Source: Verrucomicrobium sp. BvORR106 | GTDB lineage: Bacteria > Verrucomicrobiota > Verrucomicrobiia > Verrucomicrobiales > Verrucomicrobiaceae | DNA length: 64,000 bases | NCBI RefSeq assembly: GCF_000739655.1 | Contig: NZ_BATR01000162.1 | Location: 62,001-126,000 of the forward strand | Direction of reading: 5' to 3' | Shown here: positions 8,526 through 16,986 of the stretch, in pieces | How the letters are laid out: each line of letters begins with the position of its first letter | How positions within the stretch are numbered: the first letter of the stretch is position 1 | Translations under genes and position numbers: made by a program | The notes under the pieces: model-generated | What the model saw: only the letters and a program-made list of their open reading frames with translations | Databases searched by the model: none | What the model was told of the DNA's origin: nothing

Positions 8526-10112
8526 ATGACTCTCATCCCACCGGAAAATCTGGAGAGGTTCACCCAGGCCCCCGCCTCGCTAGAGCTCTACCGCATCACC
8601 AAAAAGTTCGGCGACTTCACCGCCGCCGATGAGATCTCCCTCACCGTGCCACCAGGCACCGTGCACGCCCTGCTGGGCGAGAATGGCGCGGGCAAGAGCA
8701 CTCTGGTGAAGTGCGTCATGGGCTTCCACCCGGCCACCTCCGGCGAGATCATGGTAGGCGGGCATGTGCAGGAGATTCAGCACCCTTCGGATGCGAGGAA
8801 ATACGGCATCGGCATGGTGTACCAGCACTTCACCCTCGTGCCCAGCATGACCGTCACGGAGAACCTCGTCCTCTCCCGACCGGACGTGCCCGCCGCCGTG
8901 AACTGGAAGCAGGAAACCGCCCGGCTCGAGGAGTTCATGGCCACAGAGGCCCCCTTCAAGGTGCCGCTTCACAAACGCGCCTCTGAACTCGCCGCCGGGG
9001 AGAAGCAGAAGACAGAGATCCTCAAGCAACTCTACCTCAAGAGCCGCATCCTCATCCTGGATGAACCCACCTCCGTCCTCACTCCCGCTGAAGCCACAGA
9101 GGTGCTCGCCCTGCTGCGGCAGATGACCGTGGCGGGTAAGCTGAGCATCATCATCATCACCCACAAATTCCGCGAGGTCTTCTCCTTTGCGGACGACGTC
9201 ACCGTGCTCCGCCGGGGCAAGCTGGCTGGCCAGGGCAAGGTCAAAGAACTGGATCGTGACACCCTGGCAGCCATGATGATGGGCGGAGCCTCCGAAGCCA
9301 AGCGCGCCCCTTCCGCACCTCCGGCGACAGGCCCAAAGCCCACTGCTCCCGCATCCACCCGCCGCACCGCCCTCCGCGTCAAGCAGCTCTCGGTTCTAGG
9401 TGACAACGGCATCACCGCTGTGAAGGATGTCTCCTTTGAACTCGCCGCCGGGGAAGTGCTGGGCATAGCCGGTGTCGCAGGGAACGGTCAACGGGAGCTC
9501 ATGGAGGTGCTCGGCGGTCAGCGTCCCGCCGCCTCAGGCACCCTGGAGGCCCACGATCAGCCCTACCGCGGCACCCGTCGGGACATCCTCACCCATCAAT
9601 TCCACACCCTGCCGGAGGAGCCGCTTCGCAATGCCTGCGCCCCCATGCTCAGCGTCGCGGAAAACATCGCTCTCCGCACTTTTGACCAGCCGCCCCAGGC
9701 CCGCTGGAAGTGGTTGCTCAACTTCCGCGCCATTCGCAAATCAGCCCTTCCCCTCATCGAGGCCTATTCCATCAAGACTCGCGGGCCAGACACGCCCATT
9801 CGCGATCTCTCAGGCGGCAACGTCCAGCGCGCCATCCTCGCCCGGGAACTCTCCACCCGCCCTATCAAGATCCTCGTCGTCTCCGAGCCCTGCTTCGGCC
9901 TCGACTTCGCCGCGACCGACTTCGTGCACCAGAAGATCACCGAAGCCCGCGACCGCGGCGTGGCCGTCCTCGTCGTCAGCTCCGATCTCGACGAACTCCT
10001 CAAAATCACCGACCGCCTCCTCGTCATGAGCGGCGGCACCATCACCTACGAGACCCCCACCGCCACCGCCGACGTGGCTGTCATCGGCAGCCACATGGCC
10101 GGGCATGGCTGA
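8526..10112 (+). CDS. ABC transporter ATP-binding protein with two nucleotide-binding domains
   Basis: A 528-residue fused ATPase that powers the BMP-type importer (YufO/NupO-like). Domain 1 (about residues 18-250) has Walker A GENGAGKST, Q-loop VYQHFTLVPSMTV, signature LAAGEKQKTEIL and Walker B ILILDEPTSVLTP. A Pro/Ala-rich linker (APSAPPATGPKPTAPAS) joins domain 2 (about 280-520), whose Walker A is the degenerate GVAGNGQREL typical of the second half of sugar/nucleoside ATPases, with signature LSGGNVQRAILAREL and VVSEPCFGLD. It is the last gene of the four-gene operon; the next gene is on the opposite strand 45 bases away. Confidence 0.93.
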   Translation: MTLIPPENLERFTQAPASLELYRITKKFGDFTAADEISLTVPPGTVHALLGENGAGKSTLVKCVMGFHPATSGEIMVGGHVQEIQHPSDARKYGIGMVYQHFTLVPSMTVTENLVLSRPDVPAAVNWKQETARLEEFMATEAPFKVPLHKRASELAAGEKQKTEILKQLYLKSRILILDEPTSVLTPAEATEVLALLRQMTVAGKLSIIIITHKFREVFSFADDVTVLRRGKLAGQGKVKELDRDTLAAMMMGGASEAKRAPSAPPATGPKPTAPASTRRTALRVKQLSVLGDNGITAVKDVSFELAAGEVLGIAGVAGNGQRELMEVLGGQRPAASGTLEAHDQPYRGTRRDILTHQFHTLPEEPLRNACAPMLSVAENIALRTFDQPPQARWKWLLNFRAIRKSALPLIEAYSIKTRGPDTPIRDLSGGNVQRAILARELSTRPIKILVVSEPCFGLDFAATDFVHQKITEARDRGVAVLVVSSDLDELLKITDRLLVMSGGTITYETPTATADVAVIGSHMAGHG

Positions 10113-10157
10113 CCCACCCCCTCCACTGAAAACTGAAAACTTGAAACTGAACTCTCC

Positions 10158-11006
10158 CTACGGCTTCACCGTCCCCGCCTCCGGCTTCGGCACCTCCGGC
10201 TCGAACTCCAACAATTTCTGATGGGTGGAGAGCGCCTTCCGGGCTTGCGCGAAGAACTCACTCAGATCCTCGGTCTTCTTCTCCTTCACCGCGATGTTCA
10301 GGTCGTGCAGGGCCTTCGTGAAGTTCAGGTCCACGGCCCCCATTTGCTTCTGGGCCGCCTTGTACGCGGTGTTGAACTTGGCGCTTGCTTCCTGAAACCC
10401 GCGTCGCTCCCCTTCCGTGCGGTAGAACTCCCGCTCCTGCTCGCGGAACTCCCGGCTGAACATCCGCTTCCAGAAAGCGTTCTTCATGTCCGGCGTTTCC
10501 ACGCTGGCACTGGCCCGCTTCGAGAGATAGGCCTCCAGTTCCGTAAACTCCTGGAACGGCTTTTGATACTGCTTCTGCAGATACCCCAGCCCAGTGGCGA
10601 TGACCGCCAGACGCTGATTCTCGGCCTTGGAGACTTCCTGCCCCGCCTTCACCTTCTGTTCCAGCGCGTTGATGTAATCCAGCGTCTTTTTGCTCCCGTC
10701 CAGGATGTCGCCGAACTGCTCAAAGGCACCGCTCATCCGCTGGCGCTCTTCCTTGCGCAGATTATCCAGCTTGCCTTCCCAGTCTGCGTTGATCGCCAGG
10801 ATGGCTTCATCATGCTCCTTGGTGCGCGCCTCCAGCTCCGTCCGATGCCGTTCTGCCTGAGCCTTCAGCTCGCTGAATTTGATCTCCTCGGCCTGCTCCA
10901 GGGCGTCTTGCGCCTTCCAGAGCTTCTCCTTGGTCTGCCACACCCAGGCGCCCATGCCTGCCACGGCTACGACCATGACCATAAATAGCGCTCGAAACTG
11001 ATTCAT
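10158..11006 (-). CDS. Hypothetical membrane-anchored coiled-coil protein
   Basis: A 282-residue protein with one N-terminal transmembrane segment (about residues 5-22, FRALFMVMVVAVAGMGAWVW) followed by long charged helices rich in Glu, Lys, Gln and Ala (WKAQDALEQAEEIKFSELKAQ and many similar), which predict a coiled coil across most of the length. No Cys and no enzymatic motif is visible. The C-terminus is a Pro/Glu tail (EFEPEVPKPEAGTVKP). It may be a structural or scaffolding protein on the inner membrane. It is a single-gene unit that converges with the ABC operon. Confidence 0.6.
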   Translation of the reverse strand: MNQFRALFMVMVVAVAGMGAWVWQTKEKLWKAQDALEQAEEIKFSELKAQAERHRTELEARTKEHDEAILAINADWEGKLDNLRKEERQRMSGAFEQFGDILDGSKKTLDYINALEQKVKAGQEVSKAENQRLAVIATGLGYLQKQYQKPFQEFTELEAYLSKRASASVETPDMKNAFWKRMFSREFREQEREFYRTEGERRGFQEASAKFNTAYKAAQKQMGAVDLNFTKALHDLNIAVKEKKTEDLSEFFAQARKALSTHQKLLEFEPEVPKPEAGTVKP

Positions 11007-11099
11007 GCGAAAACCTCAATCACCCGCCCCCACACGCAAGGCAAATGTTTCAGCATGAGGTGTCTTTGTCGATGCAAGAACCCGCCCGGGCCTCACGTG

Positions 11100-12485
11100 A
11101 TGGCCTTCATGAACACGCCGTCCACCACCACTTCACGTCGCCGGTTCCTCCAGTCCAGCGCGGCCGCCGTCACCACTTTGGGCTTCCCGACCATCGTCCC
11201 ATCCAGCGTCTTCGGGCAGAACGCACCGTCCAACCGCATCACCATGGCCGTCATCGGCTGGGGCATGATGGGCCCCAGCAATGCCAAAAGCTTCCTCAAC
11301 GAAACCGATTGCCAGATCGTAGCCGCGTGTGATCTCGACAAGGGCCGTCTGGGGGACGCCCTGAAGACCATCAACGAGGCCTACAAAAACACTGACTGCA
11401 AACCTTACCATGACTACCGGGAAGTGATGGCCCGGAAGGATATCGATACGGTGATGCTGGCCGTCCCCGACCACTGGCACGCCCTCACCGCCGTGGAAGC
11501 CGCCAAGAACGGCAAGGACATCTACGGTGAAAAGCCCCTCGCCCGGACCATTCACGAGCAACAGGCCATTGTGAAAGCCGTGCAGGCCAACAACCGCATC
11601 TGGCAGACCGGCTCCTGGCAACGGTCCCGCGATGACTTCCGCATCGCCGCCGAGGTGGTCCGCAACGGCCTGATCGGCAAGATCACCAGTGTGGAGGTGG
11701 GCTTGCCCTCTGGACACAACGACTTTGCCAAAACCGGGGACAAAACGCAGGTCACCCCGCCTCCCGCCGACCTGGACTATGAAATGTGGATCGGCCCCGC
11801 CCAGATGGAGCCCTACATTGAGGCCCGCGTGCACAAGAACTGGCGCTGGAACTACAACATCGGCGGCGGCCAGCTGCTCGACTGGATCGGCCACCACTGC
11901 GACATCGCCCACTGGGGCATGGATTGCGACAACACTGGCCCCAACGAGGTGATCCCGATCGGGGCCGACTTCCCGCCCAGAGATGCCGTGTGGAACACCG
12001 CCACCAAGTACCGTGCCGAGGCCAAGTACGCCAATGGCATCACCATGACCATCGCCGGCGGCCACCCCGACATCCGCAGCGGTACCAAGTGGATCGGCAC
12101 CGACGGCTGGGTCTGGGTGGACCGCAGCGGGTACGACTCCTCCAAAGACGAACTGCGCCGGAAGATCCAAAAACGCGACAAAGACGGCAAGGTGGTGGAC
12201 GCCTTCACCTCCCCCAAGCTGGGAGACGATATCATCAAGAGCCCCCTCTACCGTTCCCCAGGGCATCACCGGAACTTCCTGGACTGCGTGAAGTCACGCC
12301 AGCCCACCATCACCCCGGTCACCACCGCGCACCACAGCGCCATCCCCGGGCATCTCGCCCTCATCGCCCTCATGGAGAACCGTTCCCTGAAGTGGGATCC
12401 CGCCGCAGAACAGCTCCTCAACGACCCCGCCGCTGCGAAACTTCTTGGCCGTGAGTATCGCACCCCCTGGAAATTTCCCTCCTGA
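11100..12485 (+). CDS. Gfo/Idh/MocA-family oxidoreductase with TAT signal
   Basis: An NAD(P)-dependent oxidoreductase of the GFO_IDH_MocA group, typical of the multiple sugar-acting paralogues in this phylum. The start at 11100 (or 11109, MNTPSTTT) is preferred over 11055 because it places the twin-arginine motif SRRRFLQSSAAA near the N-terminus, so the folded enzyme is probably exported. After the signal, the Rossmann part reads ITMAVIGWGMMGP, and the sugar-binding EKP motif appears as IYGEKPLART. A 'RVHKNWRWNYNIGGGQLLDWIGHHCDIAHWG' block (quoted in part by family) contains the conserved catalytic-site His residues. Substrate unknown. It is a single-gene unit. Confidence 0.88.
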   Translation: MAFMNTPSTTTSRRRFLQSSAAAVTTLGFPTIVPSSVFGQNAPSNRITMAVIGWGMMGPSNAKSFLNETDCQIVAACDLDKGRLGDALKTINEAYKNTDCKPYHDYREVMARKDIDTVMLAVPDHWHALTAVEAAKNGKDIYGEKPLARTIHEQQAIVKAVQANNRIWQTGSWQRSRDDFRIAAEVVRNGLIGKITSVEVGLPSGHNDFAKTGDKTQVTPPPADLDYEMWIGPAQMEPYIEARVHKNWRWNYNIGGGQLLDWIGHHCDIAHWGMDCDNTGPNEVIPIGADFPPRDAVWNTATKYRAEAKYANGITMTIAGGHPDIRSGTKWIGTDGWVWVDRSGYDSSKDELRRKIQKRDKDGKVVDAFTSPKLGDDIIKSPLYRSPGHHRNFLDCVKSRQPTITPVTTAHHSAIPGHLALIALMENRSLKWDPAAEQLLNDPAAAKLLGREYRTPWKFPS

Positions 12486-12556
12486 ATTTCCATAATGGAG
12501 GCAACCTGACACGGATTCGCTCCGTACAAATCTCGTTGATGATAGAAAACAAACAA

Positions 12557-12585
12557 TTGCGTCCAGAATAAGAAAAACTTATACT
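12557..12585 (+). promoter_or_regulatory. Sigma-70 promoter candidate of the DUF4062-like gene
   Basis: TTGCGT (12557-12562) and TATACT (12580-12585) are separated by 17 bases. They lie in an AT-rich patch unusual for this genome, about 38 bases before the ATG at 12623. Confidence 0.55.
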
Positions 12586-12622
12586 TGCCACGGATGATAT
12601 AACCCTTTAGTTTTATCCCGGT

Positions 12623-13171
12623 ATGACCCCCTCACCGGTCATCTATCTTTCCGCACCCACGCGGGATCTGGACAGCACCCGCCGACAAGTGGCGGAGTTG
12701 CTGGCCAAGCGTGGGTGTCGGGTGCTCCAGCCCCCCACCACCGGCCCCCAGGCCGCGGATGCGGAAGAGCTGAGGCGGCAGATCCAGTCGGCCGACATGG
12801 TCATCCAGATCATTGGCTACCGGAGCACCCCCTTCCTTCGGGGGCTGCCCCCTGCCCGGGAGATGACCTACCTGCACACGCTGGAGGGAGACCTCGCCGC
12901 CAAGCTGAACAAGCCCGTCCATCCCATTTTCCTCACCGAGGAGTTCCCCACCGACCCTGTGGACGGTGAAGAAGACGATCCTGAGCTGAGCGAACGCCAC
13001 CGCTACTGGCGGGAGTTCATGCGGTCCGATCATCTCCTCTACATTCCCGCCAACAAGTCCGAGCTGAGCAGCCACATCCAGCGCCTGCATTTGGGCCCGT
13101 TCAATGCCAGTGCCGTAGCCTCTGCCTACGGGGTCAAATCGGAGTCGCCGTCTTTGAGCTTTCACTCCTGA
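12623..13171 (+). CDS. Small TIR/DUF4062-like protein
   Basis: The 182-residue product begins VIYLSAPTRDLDSTRRQVAE, close to the DUF4062 / TIR-like opening 'VFVSSTxxDLxxERxxV'. It continues with a 'GCRVLQPP' strand and 'EELRRQIQSADMVIQIIGYRSTPF', which parallels the SxADxxIxIxGxRYG strand of that fold. In most relatives this domain is fused to an ATPase or TPR array; here it stands alone and ends about 60 residues after the fold. Such domains occur in signalling and anti-phage proteins, so a defence or stress role is possible but not shown. It has its own promoter candidate and a small palindrome after its stop. Confidence 0.6.
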   Translation: MTPSPVIYLSAPTRDLDSTRRQVAELLAKRGCRVLQPPTTGPQAADAEELRRQIQSADMVIQIIGYRSTPFLRGLPPAREMTYLHTLEGDLAAKLNKPVHPIFLTEEFPTDPVDGEEDDPELSERHRYWREFMRSDHLLYIPANKSELSSHIQRLHLGPFNASAVASAYGVKSESPSLSFHS

Positions 13172-13616
13172 AGAGACTGAGTCTCTGAGGCGTTCAGGCG
13201 TGTGGATAACTAACCAACCGCGCGCGTTTTGCGGTGGCCGCCAAGGAACCACCTGTAGATGCCCGCTTCAGTTCGAAGTTGATCCCCAGCGGGGATCTCT
13301 AACACAGCCCAACGGTGGACGAGCCCTAAGCGAGTCAACGTTGGGTACCTCCGCAGAAGTTGATCAGGTGGGAAGGCCGACGATATGCGCTTTCCCCCCA
13401 CCGCCATCAACACCTCCACGTCAGGCGAATGCGATGTCATGTACTTGCCTGACGTTCCCGGCAAGATGCCGCGAACAGCACGCAAGATGCGTGCGCTCCC
13501 CTGACTTCTCCGGCACATGTCATTTTGAGGAATCACCAGACCGCATTTCACCACCCAAGATTCCTTGGCAGAACCGATCTACCGCGCGCCTGCTCCTGCG
13601 GCTTGCCCCGCAGTCT
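13172..13616. other. 445-base intergenic tract with palindromes
   Basis: A palindrome AGAGACT-G-AGTCTCT lies at 13172-13186, directly after the upstream stop, and may act as a weak terminator. A two-hairpin repeat element occupies 13281-13346. I see no gene in the rest; open frames are short, overlap on both strands and lack ribosome-binding sites. Confidence 0.6.
13281..13346. repeat. Two-hairpin intergenic repeat element
   Basis: GATCCCC-AGC-GGGGATC (13281-13297) is followed by CTAACACAG and a second stem, CCCAACG (13308-13314) with CGTTGGG (13339-13345). The architecture is shared with the elements at 32737 and in 36144-36867. Confidence 0.6.
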
Positions 13617-14462
13617 TCACATCACCTCCACCACCAGCGCCGTGATATTGTCACGGCCAGATTCCGCCAGCGCTGTCTCCACCAACCGCTGCGCCATCGG
13701 CACATCTTGTAACTTGGCCGGAGGATCGAGCACCAACTCCTTGATCGCCCGGTCCCACAACCCATCCGTGAGACCATCGGTGCAGAAGAGGAACCTGTCC
13801 CCAGGCTGGCAGCTCACCGCCCCCACCTGAGGGTCCAGCAACTGGTGCCCAGCCCCCAGTGCTTGCTGCAGCACATTCCGGCGGGGGTGCGTCCTGGCCT
13901 CCCGCTCATTGATCTTCCCTTGCCGACGCAGCCATCCCACATGCGAATGGTCGTGGCTCACTTGCGTCATCTCCCCGTCTTTCGGGAAGTAGTAAATCCG
14001 GCTGTCCCCCAGGTGGCCGAAGTACATCCAGCCCGGAGTAAACCACCCCAGACTCAGCGTCGCCCCCATGCCAGAGCACTCATCATACACCCGGCCCATG
14101 CGGGTGAGCTCCGCATGAATGCTGTCGAACAACAGGCTCAAGATGTCCGCAAATCCTGGCACCAGACGCTGGGCGGAAAACTTGAAACTGCGAGGCAACA
14201 GGCGGGTGATTTTCTCAACGGCAATCCTGCTGGCAAACTCCCCGGAATTGGCCCCGCCCATGCCATCACTCACCGCAAAGATGAAGTCGGATTCCTTGAG
14301 CGTGGATTCACCGATCTTCCCCAGATAGCGCACCTCATGCGCATCGAAGGTGAGGGCCAGAAAGGTGTCCTCGTTGTTCGCACGCACCCGTCCCCGGTGC
14401 GTCATGCCAGACCAACGAATGTGTTGTGGGGTGATTTCGGATTCGGGAGCGGATTCTATCAT
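13617..14462 (-). CDS. PP2C-type serine/threonine protein phosphatase
   Basis: A 281-residue metal-dependent phosphatase of the bacterial PP2C (Stp/PrpC) class. The family motifs are in order: MTHRGRVRANNEDTFLAL near residue 19, FAVSDGMGGANSGEFAS near residue 62 with the metal-binding Asp of DGMGG, GMGATLSLGWF, HLGDSRIYYF, and the last metal motif GRDNITALVVEV. The C-terminal FCTDGLTDGLWD is also intact, so it should be active. It dephosphorylates Ser/Thr proteins. Its start codon overlaps the stop of the small kinase gene by four bases (ATGA), which strongly suggests a coupled writer/eraser pair. Confidence 0.93.
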   Translation of the reverse strand: MIESAPESEITPQHIRWSGMTHRGRVRANNEDTFLALTFDAHEVRYLGKIGESTLKESDFIFAVSDGMGGANSGEFASRIAVEKITRLLPRSFKFSAQRLVPGFADILSLLFDSIHAELTRMGRVYDECSGMGATLSLGWFTPGWMYFGHLGDSRIYYFPKDGEMTQVSHDHSHVGWLRRQGKINEREARTHPRRNVLQQALGAGHQLLDPQVGAVSCQPGDRFLFCTDGLTDGLWDRAIKELVLDPPAKLQDVPMAQRLVETALAESGRDNITALVVEVM

Positions 14463-14881
14463 GAAGACTGAGGAAGCGCGGGAGCAGAAGCTGAAGCTGA
14501 GGGCTCCTCATCTAGCAAGGTGGCGAACTCAAAGTCAATCACACAAAAACGCCCGTCAGAGGCGCGGTACGTGATGTTGCGCAGGAAGGCATCCTCATGA
14601 CGCACGCCGAACTGCTCCAGCTCGGCAAAGACCTCCTTCATCCTCCCCTCAGACATGTGCTCCACCCGGGCTCCACAGTTCGTGGTCACCATCCGCAGAG
14701 CTTCAGGCTCCGCCTCCAGCACCCGGGGGACAAAGTCACACCCCCGCTCTTCCAGGTACCTCAGCACCCTGACCTCGTTTTCGAACCGTTCCTTCGCCAG
14801 ATGCCCGCGAAATACCTTGTGAACCCGCCCGTCATACCCGATGCGAACACTAGCCCTGGCGGTGTCTTTGACTTCGTGCAT
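14459..14881 (-). CDS. Minimal BUD32/RIO-like protein kinase
   Basis: Only 140 residues, yet kinase landmarks are visible: VHKVFRG (candidate ATP-binding Lys near residue 22), an alpha-C-like RFENEVRVLRYLE, and a catalytic loop GVRHEDAFLRNITY with H-x-D and downstream Asn, followed by FCVIDFEFA, equivalent to the DFG region. This matches atypical lipopolysaccharide/BUD32-type kinases and not Hanks-type receptors, and there is no transmembrane segment. It is roughly half the usual length. Translation is coupled to the PP2C phosphatase that follows through an ATGA overlap. The alternative is a pseudo-kinase that only binds nucleotide, because the Gly-rich loop is not clear. Confidence 0.65.
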   Translation of the reverse strand: MHEVKDTARASVRIGYDGRVHKVFRGHLAKERFENEVRVLRYLEERGCDFVPRVLEAEPEALRMVTTNCGARVEHMSEGRMKEVFAELEQFGVRHEDAFLRNITYRASDGRFCVIDFEFATLLDEEPSASASAPALPQSS

Positions 14882-14987
14882 TGGCGCTCACCATTCCACT
14901 TTGGCATGGCGCTCGCAAGACGCAGTTGTGAAGATGTCTTCATCGGCGGCATAAAAGGTGCCTTTTGTATCTACTTTTGATTGCACA

Positions 14988-15003
14988 TGGCACGGGATAT
15001 GCT
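14988..15003 (+). promoter_or_regulatory. Putative sigma-54 promoter of glnII
   Basis: TGGCACGGGATATGCT fits the -24/-12 consensus TGGCACG-N4-TTGCW with one mismatch and the required 12-base spacing from GG to GC. It is oriented towards the glutamine synthetase gene, leaving a leader of about 85 bases. Confidence 0.7.
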
Positions 15004-15100
15004 TCATCAAAGTGCGATATCCACGGGAGCCGTTACAGGAATTCCTGCGGGAATTTGCCCTCAAGGCACAACCAACCCTAACACCCTAAGCATAAAATCC

Positions 15101-16117
15101 ATGGCCAAGTACAAACTGGAATATATCTGGCTCGACGGTTACACGCCCGTACCGAATCTTCGCGGCAAGACTCAGATCAAAGAATACGCCAGCTTTCCAA
15201 AACTTGAGGAACTCCCAAACTGGGGTTTCGACGGCAGCTCCACCCAGCAGGCTGAAGGCAAGAGCTCTGACTGCGTGCTCAAGCCCGTCGCCGTGTATCC
15301 CGACACGACCCGTAAGAACGGCGTGCTGGTGATGTGCGAAGTCATGATGCCCGATGGTGTGACTCCTCACCCGACCAACCACCGCGCCACCATTCTCGAC
15401 GACGCTGGCACCTGGTTCGGCTTTGAGCAGGAATATTTCCTCTACCAGGACGGCCGCCCTCTCGGATTCCCAGAGGAAGGCTTCCCCGCTCCTCAAGGCC
15501 CTTACTATACGGGCGTGGGCTTCAAGAACGTGGGCGATGTGGCCCGCCAGATCGTGGAAGAGCACCTCGACCTCTGCCTTGACGCTGGCATCAACCACGA
15601 AGGCATCAACGCCGAAGTGGCCAAGGGCCAATGGGAATTCCAGATCTTCGGCAAGGGCTCCAAGAAAGCCGCTGACGACGTTTGGGCTGCCCGCTACATC
15701 CTGAACCGCCTCTGTGAGAAGTATTGCGTGGACGTTGAGTACCACTGCAAGCCGATCAAGGGCGACTGGAACGGCTCCGGCATGCACGCCAACTTCTCCA
15801 CCGAGTACATGCGCTCCGTGGGCGGCAAGGAGTACTTTGAAGGCCTCATGGGCGCCTTCCAGAAGCACATGGACGAGCATATCGCCGTGTACGGTCCGGA
15901 CAACCACCTCCGCCTCACCGGCCTGCATGAAACGCAGTCCATCGACAAGTTCACCTACGGTCTGGCTGACCGCGGCGCGTCCATCCGTATCCCGCACAGC
16001 TTCATCAATAGCGGCTACAAGGGCTACCTCGAAGACCGCCGTCCGAACTCCCAGGGTGACCCCTACCAGATCGCTTCCCGCATTCTGAAGACGATCTCCA
16101 CCGTGCCGACTCCTTAA
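15101..16117 (+). CDS. glnII: Glutamine synthetase, type II (eukaryotic-like)
   Basis: Makes glutamine from glutamate, ammonia and ATP in the cytoplasm. The ATG at 15101 gives MAKYKLEYIWLDGYTP, the standard start of bacterial GSII, so the longer open frame from 14981 is rejected. At 338 residues it has GSII length, not the 450-470 of GSI. Motifs include WGFDGSSTQQAEG, the metal and glutamate site EQEYFL, AEVAKGQWEFQI, NGSGMHANFS, and the ATP site RGASIRIP. It lacks the GSI adenylylation tyrosine segment. It is a single-gene unit between a sigma-54-type promoter and a strong terminator, which implies nitrogen control. Confidence 0.96.
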   Translation: MAKYKLEYIWLDGYTPVPNLRGKTQIKEYASFPKLEELPNWGFDGSSTQQAEGKSSDCVLKPVAVYPDTTRKNGVLVMCEVMMPDGVTPHPTNHRATILDDAGTWFGFEQEYFLYQDGRPLGFPEEGFPAPQGPYYTGVGFKNVGDVARQIVEEHLDLCLDAGINHEGINAEVAKGQWEFQIFGKGSKKAADDVWAARYILNRLCEKYCVDVEYHCKPIKGDWNGSGMHANFSTEYMRSVGGKEYFEGLMGAFQKHMDEHIAVYGPDNHLRLTGLHETQSIDKFTYGLADRGASIRIPHSFINSGYKGYLEDRRPNSQGDPYQIASRILKTISTVPTP

Positions 16118-16142
16118 TCGGATCGCCACTTGGTTCTCCTTC

Positions 16143-16179
16143 AGCGGCGTCTCCCTTCACCGGGTGACGCCGCTTTTTT
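16143..16179 (+). terminator. Rho-independent terminator of glnII
   Basis: AGCGGCGTC (16143-16151) pairs perfectly with GACGCCGCT (16166-16174) and runs into six T residues, 26 bases after the glnII stop. Confidence 0.9.
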
Positions 16180-16270
16180 GTGGATGCGCAGAGGCCGCTC
16201 CGGGCATACTCCAGAGTTTCGAAAATTCACTTGGCCGCCGCTCCGAATCTTCGCCATCTTCCCTCCTACC

Positions 16271-16945
16271 ATGGACACCCCCGCCCCATCCTCGTTCTGG
16301 GCCACCTTCCCCGCGCTGAACGTCCTGCCTCAGTTCCGGAACGCCTTCACCCTGCGTCACCCCGAGATTGAAGTGACCGTGGACCGCGAGGAAGCCCTCC
16401 GTCGGCTCACCACCTGGCATCACGAGGTCGTGACTGAGCTCGGCTTCCCCGTCGCCAAATTCGCGACCGCCAACCAGGTCCATGGCAATAAGGTCGCGGT
16501 CGTCTCCGCCGCCAGCCCTGAAGCCGTGCCGAATACGGATGGGCTGGTCTGCAACACCCCTGGCATCGTTCTGGGCATCTATGTGGCTGACTGCGGGGCT
16601 GTCTATTTTGCTGACCCCGTCTCAGGTGCCTTTGGCATCGTCCATTCCGGGCGCAAGGGCACAGAGCTCAACATCACAGGAGAAGCCATCGCCACCATGC
16701 AGCGGGAGTTCGGCACAAAACCGGAGAACGTGATCGTGCAGCTTTCTCCCTGCATCCGGCCACCCGTCTATGAGGTGGACTTCGCCGCCGATATCCGCCA
16801 GCAGGCCATCGCCGCCGGCGTGCGTCCGGAGAACGTGCATGATGATGGCGTCTGCACCTCCTCGGATCCCACACTCTATTATAGCTACCGGGTGGAGAAG
16901 GGCAAAACGGGGCGAATGCTCGCCTTGCTGGGACGCACAGCCTAG
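16271..16945 (+). CDS. Laccase-domain (YfiH/LACC1-family) protein, putative purine nucleoside phosphorylase
   Basis: A 224-residue member of the multicopper-oxidase-like YfiH family. Relatives act as zinc-dependent purine nucleoside phosphorylases/adenosine deaminases, or in cell-wall muropeptide quality control (PgeF). The three metal-ligand motifs are visible: NQVHGNKV, VADCGAVYF and VHSGRKG, and the 'GPCI..PCYEV' motif appears as SPCIRPPVYEVDF. The ATG at 16271 gives MDTPAPSSFW; the frame open from 16130 runs back through the glnII terminator and is rejected. The usual WRG after the His is SGRKG here, a small deviation. The gene sits between glnII and a hydrolase on the same strand. Confidence 0.85.
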   Translation: MDTPAPSSFWATFPALNVLPQFRNAFTLRHPEIEVTVDREEALRRLTTWHHEVVTELGFPVAKFATANQVHGNKVAVVSAASPEAVPNTDGLVCNTPGIVLGIYVADCGAVYFADPVSGAFGIVHSGRKGTELNITGEAIATMQREFGTKPENVIVQLSPCIRPPVYEVDFAADIRQQAIAAGVRPENVHDDGVCTSSDPTLYYSYRVEKGKTGRMLALLGRTA

Positions 16946-16986
16946 CGCAGGAGAGCCCCATCAGCCCCCTCTTCTCCCAGCACCGT

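Noticed and set aside
10113-10157. ACTGAAAACTGAAAACTTGAAACTGAA repeat-like stretch (quoted in part: ACTGAAAACTGAAAACTTGA)
   Set aside because: Very short and imperfect; could be chance or a low-complexity linker, with no stem and no T-tract for a terminator.
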